Assembly (NCBI GenBank): GCA_014879535.1
Contig: JACSRX010000049.1
Coordinates: 1 to 57,641, forward strand
Length of the DNA stretch: 57,641 bases
From: Chthoniobacterales bacterium
GTDB taxonomy: Bacteria; Verrucomicrobiota; Verrucomicrobiia; Chthoniobacterales; JACTMZ01
Direction: 5' to 3'
Part shown: positions 24,832-32,843 of the stretch, in pieces
Position numbering within the stretch: the first letter of the stretch is position 1
How the letters are laid out: every line of letters starts with the position of its first letter
The notes under the pieces: generated by a model
Database searches by the model: none
The model's input: the letters and a program-made list of their open reading frames with translations, nothing else
Told to the model about the DNA's origin: nothing
Translations under genes and position numbers: made by a program

Positions 24832-25779
24832 ATGAGCCTCAGGAAGGACGAGAAAATATTTGTGGCGGGCCACCGCGGCATGGTCGGAAGCGCCATCCAT
24901 CGCAAGCTGACAGAAGACGGATTCACCGCGGTGCTCGGCCGCTCAAGGACCGAACTCGACCTGCTCGACCGCGCCGCGGTGCAGGCGTTCTTCGCCGCGG
25001 AAAGGCCCTCCGTCGTGGTCGTCGCCGCCGCCAAGGTGGGCGGTATCATGGCCAACTGGGAGCAGCCGGTGGAATTCCTCCTGCAGAACCTCGCCATCCA
25101 GAACAACCTCATCGAGGCCGCCGCCGACCACGGCGCGCGCAAGCTCCTCTTCCTCGGCAGCTCGTGCATCTACCCGAAACTGGCCCCGCAGCCGATCCGT
25201 GAGGACGCGCTCCTCACCGGGCCGCTCGAGGCGACCAACGACGCCTACGCCATCGCCAAGATCGCCGGCATCAAGCTGTGCCAGGCCTACGCGAGGGAAT
25301 ACGGGAAGACCTTCATCTCGGCCATGCCGACGAATCTCTACGGTCCGCACGACAACTACGACCTGCACAACTCGCATGTGCTTCCCGCCCTGATCCGCAA
25401 GGTGCACGAGGCCAAGCTCGCCGGGGACCGCAGCATCACGGTCTGGGGCAGCGGGCAGCCGCGCCGGGAATTCCTGCACACCGCCGACCTTGCCGACGCC
25501 TGCGTGTTCCTGCTCGACCATTATGACGGGCACGACCCGGTCAATGTGGGATGCGGCGAGGATGTCACCATCCGAGAACTGGCGGAAACCGTGTGCGAAG
25601 TGCTCGGATTCGACGGTTCGCTTGAATTCGACACGAGCAAGCCGGACGGCACGCCGCGCAAGCTCCTCGACATCTCGAAGATCAAAGCTCTCGGGTGGGC
25701 GCCGAAGATCCCCCTGCGTGAGGGCATTTCCGACGCCTACCGCTGGTTCTGTGAGAACCGGGACACGGCGAGGGTGTAG
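24832..25779 (+). CDS. fcl: GDP-L-fucose synthase
   Basis: A 315-residue short-chain dehydrogenase/reductase of the GDP-fucose synthase type (also wcaG). It epimerises and reduces GDP-4-keto-6-deoxymannose to GDP-L-fucose using NADPH. Seen are the nucleotide motif GHRGMVGSA at 13-21, [26 protein letters not shown] and the catalytic pair Y139/K143 in [10 protein letters not shown], followed by [10 protein letters not shown]. Its usual partner, GDP-mannose 4,6-dehydratase (gmd), is not in the window. It is divergent from the ALDH-like gene. Confidence 0.95.
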   Translation: MSLRKDEKIFVAGHRGMVGSAIHRKLTEDGFTAVLGRSRTELDLLDRAAVQAFFAAERPSVVVVAAAKVGGIMANWEQPVEFLLQNLAIQNNLIEAAADHGARKLLFLGSSCIYPKLAPQPIREDALLTGPLEATNDAYAIAKIAGIKLCQAYAREYGKTFISAMPTNLYGPHDNYDLHNSHVLPALIRKVHEAKLAGDRSITVWGSGQPRREFLHTADLADACVFLLDHYDGHDPVNVGCGEDVTIRELAETVCEVLGFDGSLEFDTSKPDGTPRKLLDISKIKALGWAPKIPLREGISDAYRWFCENRDTARV

Positions 25780-25863
25780 TCCGGCGAGCAATCCGGGGTG
25801 CCGCCGAAACGGTTCGGACGGCGAAGCATTTGCCTGCGGGTGCCGGCCACGTTATCGTCGGGC

Positions 25864-26772
25864 ATGACTTTGTTCCCACAGCACCGGGCCCTGCGCAGAC
25901 TGCTGGCGGTGATGCTGGCCGGCAGCGCGCTGGCCTCCCAAACCCACGCCGCTCAGGATTTCCTCCAGACGGACACCGTGGTGCTGAAGGACGGGACGGA
26001 AATCCGCGGGCTCATCCTGCGCAACTCGGCTTCCAATGTCCTCATCGAGACCGGCAGGGAGGAGCTTGAAATCAGCAAGGACAATATCCGCCGCATCATC
26101 GACGAACCGGGCGACGACGCCGCCACCTCGGCAGTGACACCCGCCGGACGCCTTCCCCATTGGCACAGCATCGTGCAGGACTTCCGCAACCATGATGCCA
26201 CGCGCACATTCCGACCCGTTCCGGCCACGGCGATCGACAACGGATTCCTGCGCAGCATCCCCTACCTCTCCTACCGCGTGAATGAGAATGCCGAGATGAA
26301 CATCTACGGTGACCCGGAAGATCCTGTCGCGTTGGAGCTGGGGGTTTACGGGCGCGGGGCATTCAACCGGCGGCACCGCCTGACCGTGCGCGAATTCCTC
26401 GCCGGACACCTGGGAAGCCGCAGGGAAATCGCCGCCCTCTATGCGCTGGACCTGGACGGCGGGGAGATCCGCGCGGGACGTCTGGCCATCCGGTGCACAC
26501 CCCCGGGCGCACCGGACGCCTACGGCGGATGGTGGCTGTGCATCTACGATCCGGCGCGGTTGGAAAAGGCGCGCGTGGGCGACAAGGCCTACGCCAAGGT
26601 GACCCGGCCGTTCCACGAAGTGAACGACAGGAACGGAAGCCTGCGGGCCCAATCCGATGACACCATGCTCGACTCCGCCCTGAACTCCATGTCCGGGACG
26701 ATGCCCTGGTTGCGCGGGTTCTCCCGTGACAAAGCCGGGGTGCTCCATGTCGCCGGGGCGCCGGAATCCTAA
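25864..26772 (+). CDS. Secreted protein, function unknown
   Basis: A 302-residue protein from the ATG at 25864 with a signal peptide (LRRLLAVMLAGSALASQTHA). The first mature segment, TDTVVLKDGTEIRGLILRNS, is an SH3-like/KOW-like beta motif seen in planctomycete and verrucomicrobial secreted proteins that carry VxxxDGxxxxG repeats. The rest is unrecognised. Its stop overlaps the convergent gene's stop by 4 bases. Likely periplasmic. Confidence 0.68.
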   Translation: MTLFPQHRALRRLLAVMLAGSALASQTHAAQDFLQTDTVVLKDGTEIRGLILRNSASNVLIETGREELEISKDNIRRIIDEPGDDAATSAVTPAGRLPHWHSIVQDFRNHDATRTFRPVPATAIDNGFLRSIPYLSYRVNENAEMNIYGDPEDPVALELGVYGRGAFNRRHRLTVREFLAGHLGSRREIAALYALDLDGGEIRAGRLAIRCTPPGAPDAYGGWWLCIYDPARLEKARVGDKAYAKVTRPFHEVNDRNGSLRAQSDDTMLDSALNSMSGTMPWLRGFSRDKAGVLHVAGAPES

Positions 26773-28172
26773 CCCGGACACCCGAGAAGCCGGCGTTCGC
26801 GGATGATCGCCGCGACCTCCGGCGGCACACACTGCTCCCATGTGGAATCGCCTGAACGCAGGCGGGCGAGCACTTCGGGAGACTTGATCCCCAGGATGTC
26901 TTCACGGTAGTCGCTCACCGGGACGATGAAGTCGTTTTCGCGCAGGTAGGTGTAGAGGTGGCGGAGCTTGGGTTCGACGCGCAGGTTGTCCGCGGTGACA
27001 ATCGATCCGTCGGCGGCGAGGCGCGGATACGCATACAAACGCACCCCCTTCTTGAAGAGGCGCCCCAGGCCCTCGAGGATGCCGCCCTCCAGACCCTCGT
27101 AGTATTTTTCAAGGAAGATTTCCTCCAAACTCGGCACACCGAGGGCGAGCCCGATCGCCTCGCTGGTGTGGCGCGCGATGTAGTCCACGAGACGGAAATA
27201 CTCTCCGAAGTTGGAAACGAGCACGGTCTGGCCGAGCGCCCCGAGGATATCGGTGCGGTCGAGAAAGTCCTGCGGGTCGAGCTCGCCCGTGCTCAGCAGG
27301 TTCTGCATGGTGATTTCCGCCAGTGTGAGCACGCCGCGCGGCGCGGCCTTCTCGCGCGGGGCGAAGTCGTCGTGGGCACAACGGAGCATCTCGAATGTGA
27401 CGTGCGTGACCGGACGGAAGCTCCCCCGCTCGATCAGAACGGCCCGCTTGTAGAGTTCCTCCGCGGGCTGGACCACCTCGCCATCGGCCCGGAACATCGC
27501 GGCGCGCCCCAATCCCTGCGCCACCAACTGCAGGCTCATCAGCCTGTTGTCCACCTTCGCAAAGGCGGGGCCGCTGAAGCGGATCATGTCCACCTCGATG
27601 CGGCGTGGCGTGAGGTCGTCCAGCAGCGTGCCGATGAGCCTCGCCGGGTCGGCATGGTGACGGAAGGCGCCGTAGATCAGGTTGACCCCGATGATCCCCA
27701 ACGCCTCCTGCTGCGCGATGTTCTCGGCATCCAGCATGCGGACATGGATGATGATCTCGTTCACCTCGCCCCGCGGTTCCGTCTGGAATCGTATTCCCAT
27801 CCAGCCATGCGACTCGTTGTGGCTGAGATAGCCGCGCGCCGCGACCGTGTCGGCAAACACGAAGAATGTCTTGTCCGCGCCGAGCTTGGCGTCGAGCCGC
27901 TCGCGGAGAAGGGAATACTCGTGGTCCAGCATTCCCCAGAGCCGCTGGCGGCTCACATATCGCTCGACGGTCCCGTAAATCTCGTCGCTGAAGGTCATGT
28001 CGTAGGCCGACATGGTCTTGGCCACGGTCCCGGCGGCGGCACCGACGTAGAAGAACCTCCGTGCAACCTCCTGGCCGGCGCCGATTTCGGCGAAGGTCCC
28101 GTAGACCCGTCCGTCGAGGTTCAACTCGAGTGCCTTTCGGTTGACCTGCAGGTTGAAATCGTTGGCCCCCAT
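26769..28172 (-). CDS. Conserved protein of unknown function
   Basis: A 467-residue soluble protein from the ATG at 28172 (MGANDFNLQVNRKALELNLD). It contains strongly conserved-looking blocks: FAEIGAGQEVARRFFYVG, KTMSAYDMTFSDEIYG, FFVFADTVAARGYLSHNE and IIIHVRMLDAENIAQQEALG. I recall close homologues in many phyla that carry inconsistent labels (nicotinate-nucleotide adenylyltransferase, TonB-dependent receptor). Neither fits: no (H/T)xGH nucleotidyltransferase motif and no signal peptide or barrel are visible. It is divergent, by 111 bases, from the sugar-binding lipoprotein gene. Function unknown. Confidence 0.82.
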   Translation of the reverse strand: MGANDFNLQVNRKALELNLDGRVYGTFAEIGAGQEVARRFFYVGAAAGTVAKTMSAYDMTFSDEIYGTVERYVSRQRLWGMLDHEYSLLRERLDAKLGADKTFFVFADTVAARGYLSHNESHGWMGIRFQTEPRGEVNEIIIHVRMLDAENIAQQEALGIIGVNLIYGAFRHHADPARLIGTLLDDLTPRRIEVDMIRFSGPAFAKVDNRLMSLQLVAQGLGRAAMFRADGEVVQPAEELYKRAVLIERGSFRPVTHVTFEMLRCAHDDFAPREKAAPRGVLTLAEITMQNLLSTGELDPQDFLDRTDILGALGQTVLVSNFGEYFRLVDYIARHTSEAIGLALGVPSLEEIFLEKYYEGLEGGILEGLGRLFKKGVRLYAYPRLAADGSIVTADNLRVEPKLRHLYTYLRENDFIVPVSDYREDILGIKSPEVLARLRSGDSTWEQCVPPEVAAIIRERRLLGCPG

Positions 28173-28283
28173 GAATCCGCGGAATATGCGCCGCCACCGC
28201 TTCCCCGGCAACGGCAATCCGGCCGCCGGCGCTGCATGCTTGCCACTGCGACCTCCGGCCGTGAGATTAGGCTTCCCCTTCGC

Positions 28284-29513
28284 ATGCGCTTCCCGCTGAT
28301 TCCCATGCTCCGGCTGTGCGCGGTCGCCCTCCTGCTGGGCGCCTGCACGCCGCCCCGTGAAGCGCCGAACCGCCTGGTCATCTGGCACCAGAAGACCGGT
28401 GCCGAGCGGTCCTTCTTCGAGGGGGTCATCCGCGACTACAACCGCCTGCATCCCGGGGACAAGGTCACCGCGCTTTACCGTGAAGGCGAAGAGTTGCGCA
28501 ACTCCTTCATCATCGCCGCCGTGGCCGGGCAGGGCCCCGACATGGTCTTCGGTCCGTCCGACAACGTCGCGCTGTTCGCGGAGACCAGGGTGATCCGCCC
28601 TTGGGATGACGTTCTTGACGGGGGGTTCCTCGGCCGCTTCACCAAGGAGGGCGTGGTGCTGTGGAACGACAAGACGTGGCTCGTGGCCGACCAGATCGGC
28701 AACCAGCTCATGCTCGTTTATGACAGGCAGATGGTGGAGCGCCCCCCGGAAACCCTCGGTGACCTGGTCCGACTCGGACGCGATCTGACCCTGCGCAGCG
28801 ACGGACGCACCGACCGCTATGCGCTCACATGGAACTACGCCGAGCCCTACTTCTTCATCCCTTTCCTGACCGGTTTCGGCGGCTGGATCATGGATGAGGA
28901 GGGGAATCCGACGCTCGACACACCCGAGATGCGGGCCGCGCTGCAGTTCGTTCTGGATTTGAGGGACAAGCACCAGCTCATTCCGCGCTATGAGGACTAC
29001 AACACGGCCAACCTCATGTTCCTGCGCCGCCGCGCGGCGATGATCATCAACGGACCCTGGTCGTGGGCCGAATATGACGTTCCCAAGCGAAGCATGCTGG
29101 CCCTGCTCCCGGTCAACGAGTCCACCGGACTGCGCTGCCGCCCCATCATCGCCGCCAAGGGATACAGTCTCTGCGTCAACACGCCGGAGGCGAAATTCCC
29201 CATGGTGCGGAGACTGCTGGCCTACCTGACAGGCGAGGAAATGCAGCTGGCCATGGCCGAACGTCTGTTCACCATCCCGACACTCCATACGGCTCTCGCC
29301 GCGCCGGCATTCACCGACAATCCCGTGTTGCAACTCGCGCGCGAGCAGGCCAAGCATTCTGTTCCCATGCCGATCATTCCCCAGCTGCGCTACATCTGGG
29401 ACGGCATACGCGGGCCTTACCGCAGGGTCATGACGGGCAGCCTCACGGCCGCCGAGGGGGCGCGCCTGATGCAGAAGGAAGCCGAGGACCGCATTGCGGA
29501 GGGAATGCCGTGA
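28284..29513 (+). CDS. ABC transporter sugar-binding lipoprotein
   Basis: A 409-residue extracytoplasmic solute-binding protein of the MalE-like (family 1) type. The lipobox LLLGAC places the lipidated Cys near residue 21. The mature part begins APNRLVIWHQKTGAERSFFE and contains AAVAGQGPDMVFGPSD and MIINGPWSW, typical of these proteins. The ATG at 28284 is chosen because a signal sequence follows at once; the same frame stays open for 440 codons upstream, antisense to the unknown conserved gene. The stop overlaps the GTG of the permease gene. Likely substrate: an oligosaccharide, not determined. Confidence 0.92.
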   Translation: MRFPLIPMLRLCAVALLLGACTPPREAPNRLVIWHQKTGAERSFFEGVIRDYNRLHPGDKVTALYREGEELRNSFIIAAVAGQGPDMVFGPSDNVALFAETRVIRPWDDVLDGGFLGRFTKEGVVLWNDKTWLVADQIGNQLMLVYDRQMVERPPETLGDLVRLGRDLTLRSDGRTDRYALTWNYAEPYFFIPFLTGFGGWIMDEEGNPTLDTPEMRAALQFVLDLRDKHQLIPRYEDYNTANLMFLRRRAAMIINGPWSWAEYDVPKRSMLALLPVNESTGLRCRPIIAAKGYSLCVNTPEAKFPMVRRLLAYLTGEEMQLAMAERLFTIPTLHTALAAPAFTDNPVLQLAREQAKHSVPMPIIPQLRYIWDGIRGPYRRVMTGSLTAAEGARLMQKEAEDRIAEGMP

Positions 29514-30442
29514 ACGGATACGGCGAAGCGTCCGAGGCACCCGTGATCGGCATGGCCGAATGGGATCCTGCGTCGAGGAGGAGGACTTTCCTTACACTGT
29601 GCCTGGTGCCGGCCTTGGTGGTTCTCCTGCTCCTCATCGTCTATCCCCTCTTCTACAACATCCTGCTCTCGTTTTCGGATGCCAGCATCTACCGCATCCG
29701 AGATTGGAAATTCAGCGGGGTCCGTCAATACGCGATGGTTTTCGGGGAGCCGGAATTCTGGCTGGTCTTCAGCAAGACCGTCGCATGGACGCTGGCCAGC
29801 ACCTTCCTGCAGATCGTCATCGGGGTCTCGCTCGCCGTGGTGCTTTACCAGGGCTTCGTGCGCGGCCAGAAGGCCTGGCGCATCATTCTCCTGCTGCCGT
29901 GGGCGATGCCCCAATACATCACCGCCCTGACATGGCGGGGCATGTTCCACGGCGACGGGGGCACGGTGAACGCCTTTCTTGCAAAAGCCTTCGGCCTCCC
30001 CCCGCTCGAATGGCTCACCTCACCGTTCGAGACCTTCATCGCGGTCACCCTGGTCAATGTCTGGATGGGGTTTCCCTTCATGATGATCGTGGCGCTGACG
30101 GGGTTGCGGGCGATTCCGGCGAGCGTCTATGAGGCGGCACAATTGGAGGGCGCTTCGCCGTGGGTCCAGTTCAGCCGGCTCACAGCCCCCCTCCTGCGCC
30201 CCGTCATGCTTCCGGCAACCACGCTTGGCATCATCTGGAACTTCAACAATCTCAATGTGATCTGGTTGTTTTCCAATGGAGGCGAGCCGGCGGACTCGAC
30301 GCACATCCTGGTCTCCTACGTTTACAAGGCCGCATTCACCTACTACCGCTTCGGTTGGTCTGCGGCGCTTTCCATCGTCATCTTCGTCATCCTGTTCATG
30401 TTCGTGCAGGGCTTCCTGCAGATCACGCGGCAGTCCCGCTGA
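29510..30442 (+). CDS. ABC transporter sugar permease, MalF-like
   Basis: A 310-residue inner-membrane permease with six helices and the cytoplasmic EAA loop (EAAQLEGASPWVQFSRLTAP) that contacts the ATPase. The GTG start at 29510 overlaps the stop of the binding-protein gene. The usual third gene, a MalG-type permease, is missing: the next gene, 6 bases on, is a prepilin peptidase on the other strand. The transporter must use a second permease and an ATPase encoded elsewhere, or be incomplete. Confidence 0.92.
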   Translation: MNGYGEASEAPVIGMAEWDPASRRRTFLTLCLVPALVVLLLLIVYPLFYNILLSFSDASIYRIRDWKFSGVRQYAMVFGEPEFWLVFSKTVAWTLASTFLQIVIGVSLAVVLYQGFVRGQKAWRIILLLPWAMPQYITALTWRGMFHGDGGTVNAFLAKAFGLPPLEWLTSPFETFIAVTLVNVWMGFPFMMIVALTGLRAIPASVYEAAQLEGASPWVQFSRLTAPLLRPVMLPATTLGIIWNFNNLNVIWLFSNGGEPADSTHILVSYVYKAAFTYYRFGWSAALSIVIFVILFMFVQGFLQITRQSR

Positions 30443-30448
30443 GGAGGG

Positions 30449-31495
30449 TCAGCGACCGAGATACCAACGCACCACCTCCGGGCCGGCCGCGACCCAGAGG
30501 AGCGCCCCTGCGGCCAGATAAGGCCCGAAGGGAATCCGTCCCGCGTCGCCGAGGCGGCGCAAGGCCAGCAGGGCCACCCCGAAAACTGCGCCGATGCACG
30601 AGCCGGCAACGATGCTGAACAGCGCCCCGGGCCACCCGAGGAAAGCGCCGAGGGTGAGCATGAACTTCACGTCACCGAACCCCATCGCCTCGCGCGGGAC
30701 CACCACGGCCCGGACCGTCCCGCACCAGCCATCCGCCTCGGCATAGGACGCCGTCCTTCCGTCACGCACGAGTCCGTCGTGACGCAACCTCCAACAACCC
30801 CCTTCGGCGAGGTGAAGTTCCAGAACATCCGTCGGCCGGTAGAAAACCTCGGCAAGATCCCAGTCTTCCTCGCCGATTTTCAGGCGCGGGGCGCCGCCGG
30901 AAGCCGAGATGGCGAAGCTCTCGGGGGGATCGAGGTCGAACCGCTTGCGCCCGAATGCCAGTTTGCCGAGTTCGACCACGGCGAACAGCACGGCAAAACC
31001 GACCCCGGCCCCGAACAGGCTCCCACGCAACCTCTCCTCCCACGACTCTCCCGGCAACAGCCCCGGCACGAGCATGGCGAGCACAACGCCGGCCGCCGCA
31101 CCGCCAAGGGTCAGGCTGTCGGGCAGGATCATGTGCTCCAGATCGATGAAGGTCCCGGCGATCAGCAGCGCCACAAGCACCATGTAGGCCGCGGCAACCG
31201 CGGGGGGAAACGCCCACCACAGCCAGAAAAACGCGGCGCCGGTGAGCGCCTCCACCAGCGGGTAGCGGAACGGGATCGCCGCACCGCACGAAGCACAGCG
31301 ACCGCGCAGGAAGATCCAGCTCAGCAGCGGGATGTTCTCATGCCACGGCAAGGACCGCCCGCATTGCGGACAGAATGAGCGCCGGGGCCGCGCCAGGCCG
31401 ATTCCGCGCGGGAGACGGTGGATCACCGCATTCAGGAACGATCCGCAAATCAGCCCGAAAACCAGTGCGATCGCGGCCGGCGCAAGCGGGTTCAT
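30449..31495 (-). CDS. Type IV prepilin peptidase / leader peptidase
   Basis: A 348-residue inner-membrane aspartic protease of the PilD/GspO family that cleaves and N-methylates type IV pilins and pseudopilins. Seen are two CxxC pairs (FCPQCG, RCASCG), the first catalytic Asp in TFIDLEHMILPD and the second in MGFGDVKFMLTLGAFLGW. A soluble insert of about 75 residues (roughly 190-265) separates the two catalytic halves, longer than in classical PilD. No pilin genes are near. The gene converges with the permease gene. Confidence 0.93.
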   Translation of the reverse strand: MNPLAPAAIALVFGLICGSFLNAVIHRLPRGIGLARPRRSFCPQCGRSLPWHENIPLLSWIFLRGRCASCGAAIPFRYPLVEALTGAAFFWLWWAFPPAVAAAYMVLVALLIAGTFIDLEHMILPDSLTLGGAAAGVVLAMLVPGLLPGESWEERLRGSLFGAGVGFAVLFAVVELGKLAFGRKRFDLDPPESFAISASGGAPRLKIGEEDWDLAEVFYRPTDVLELHLAEGGCWRLRHDGLVRDGRTASYAEADGWCGTVRAVVVPREAMGFGDVKFMLTLGAFLGWPGALFSIVAGSCIGAVFGVALLALRRLGDAGRIPFGPYLAAGALLWVAAGPEVVRWYLGR

Positions 31496-31691
31496 TGCCG
31501 GGGCGGCTTTTCCGGTGAAACGGGAAAATCAACGGTTCCGTGTGGGGCAGCGGGCGGTTTGCGGGGATGGCTCATGAATGTTGGTGGGACGCGCACCCGG
31601 TGCGCAAACACGCGACCGTGACGGACACCATGGGCGGGAGCATTCCGGCCGCGCAAGCAGCGAGGCAAGACAATTTGTGCCTGACCGCCGT

Positions 31692-31720
31692 TTGACATCC
31701 GGCGGCAAACCTTCTTTGAT
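31692..31720 (+). promoter_or_regulatory. Candidate sigma70-type promoter for the lipoprotein gene
   Basis: TTGACA at 31692-31697 and TTTGAT at 31715-31720 are separated by 17 bases. The start codon of the lipoprotein gene follows at 31727, so transcription would begin at or next to the ATG and the mRNA would be nearly leaderless. The -35 match is perfect; the -10 match is 4 of 6. Confidence 0.4.
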
Positions 31721-31726
31721 CACCGC

Positions 31727-32239
31727 ATGAACCTGCGCCCCGGCCTGCTGCTGGCTGCCCTTCTGCTTTGTTCCTGCGTCACGCCGTCACCTCCCGCGAT
31801 GGAGATCCCCGAAGCCAAGGTGCTCCCGCTCGCCCTTGATGAGGATTTCCAGTTCCGCAAGACGCGGCGTTTCATCAACCAGCCGGAGACCTTTGAGAAC
31901 ACACAGAATCCGGCCATCCAGTTCGAGCGCAGCCGCGTGAACTACGGCGCGCTGACACTTGAGGAACAGAAACAACGCGAAGGCACGTATTTCGACTTCT
32001 TCTGGCGCGCCAGGCGTCCCGCCGACATCACCGTCCGCTTCGAATATCGCCAAGCCAAACTCGGGAACGATGTCCGCGCCCAAGAGACATTCATTCCGCA
32101 GGCCCACGGCACGATCAAGACCACCTTCAATGTGATCGGTGACGCCTATCTCTGGGACGGTCCGGTGACGGCATGGCGCTGCCTTCTCATCGAGAACAAC
32201 CGCATCGTGGGCTTCACCCAGTCCTACCTCTGGAAGTAG
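31727..32239 (+). CDS. Putative lipoprotein, function unknown
   Basis: A 170-residue protein with a lipoprotein signal (LLLAALLLCSC, Cys near residue 17). The mature part has charged, beta-like segments (DITVRFEYRQAKLGND, TIKTTFNVIGDAYLW) but no recognised family. Probably envelope-located. It is preceded by a good TTGACA promoter candidate and followed at 52 bases by the STAS gene. Confidence 0.7.
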   Translation: MNLRPGLLLAALLLCSCVTPSPPAMEIPEAKVLPLALDEDFQFRKTRRFINQPETFENTQNPAIQFERSRVNYGALTLEEQKQREGTYFDFFWRARRPADITVRFEYRQAKLGNDVRAQETFIPQAHGTIKTTFNVIGDAYLWDGPVTAWRCLLIENNRIVGFTQSYLWK

Positions 32240-32291
32240 CCGTCCCCGGGGTTTGACAGCGCACGGGTCCGCCGTCTTATTGAATTCAACC

Positions 32292-32783
32292 GTGAGTGCC
32301 GCATCATCAGTGCAGGTTGGTCTCTCGGGACCGACGGTGTGGGTCCGCGTGGCCGGACGCGGCTCATTCCAGAACAGCGCGGGACTCAAGGAATTTGCCG
32401 CGGAAATGACGCGCCTCGGGCATCGGGAATTCATCGTGGACCTCGAGGACTGCGAGTTGATGGATTCCACGTTCATGGGCACGCTGGCGGGGATCGCCCT
32501 CAAGATCGGCCGCGAGGGAACCCTCAAGATCGTCCGGGCCAACCCGCGCAACCGCCAGGTGATGCAGAACCTCGGGCTGGACCGGATCTTCTCGGTCGAA
32601 CAGGAGCCCGCCCCAGCCTCCCCCGACCGCGGCATGCGGGAAGCCTCTGGGCAAAAGCCGAAAGAGGCCAAGCGTGAGGCCATCATCGAAGCCCACGAAA
32701 ACCTCGTCGCCGCCAATCCCGCCAATGCCGTCCGCTTCAAGGACGTCATCGAGTTCCTCAAGCACAAGGAAACGGAGGGTTGA
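32292..32783 (+). CDS. STAS domain protein (anti-sigma factor antagonist-like)
   Basis: A 163-residue protein taken from the GTG at 32292; TTG codons at 32253 and 32280 are possible but the first lies inside a TTGACA box. The STAS core spans about residues 5-100, with the regulatory Ser in LEDCELMDSTFMGTLAGIAL and the switch helix RNRQVMQNLGLDRIF. A helical C-terminal extension of about 55 residues follows. In partner switching, a phosphatase removes phosphate from this Ser; such a phosphatase (GAF-PP2C) is encoded 60 bases downstream. The matching anti-sigma kinase is not in the window. Confidence 0.85.
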   Translation: MSAASSVQVGLSGPTVWVRVAGRGSFQNSAGLKEFAAEMTRLGHREFIVDLEDCELMDSTFMGTLAGIALKIGREGTLKIVRANPRNRQVMQNLGLDRIFSVEQEPAPASPDRGMREASGQKPKEAKREAIIEAHENLVAANPANAVRFKDVIEFLKHKETEG

Positions 32784-32843
32784 CACCGCTCTTGCTGCAG
32801 CGTCCCGCGGGGGCCTAACCTTGCCGCGGCCCGCGAGGCCGCT

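Noticed and set aside
26958-28283. N-terminal extension of the sugar-binding lipoprotein by 442 codons
   Set aside because: The extension is antisense to the conserved gene at 26769-28172, and the lipoprotein signal begins exactly at the ATG at 28284.
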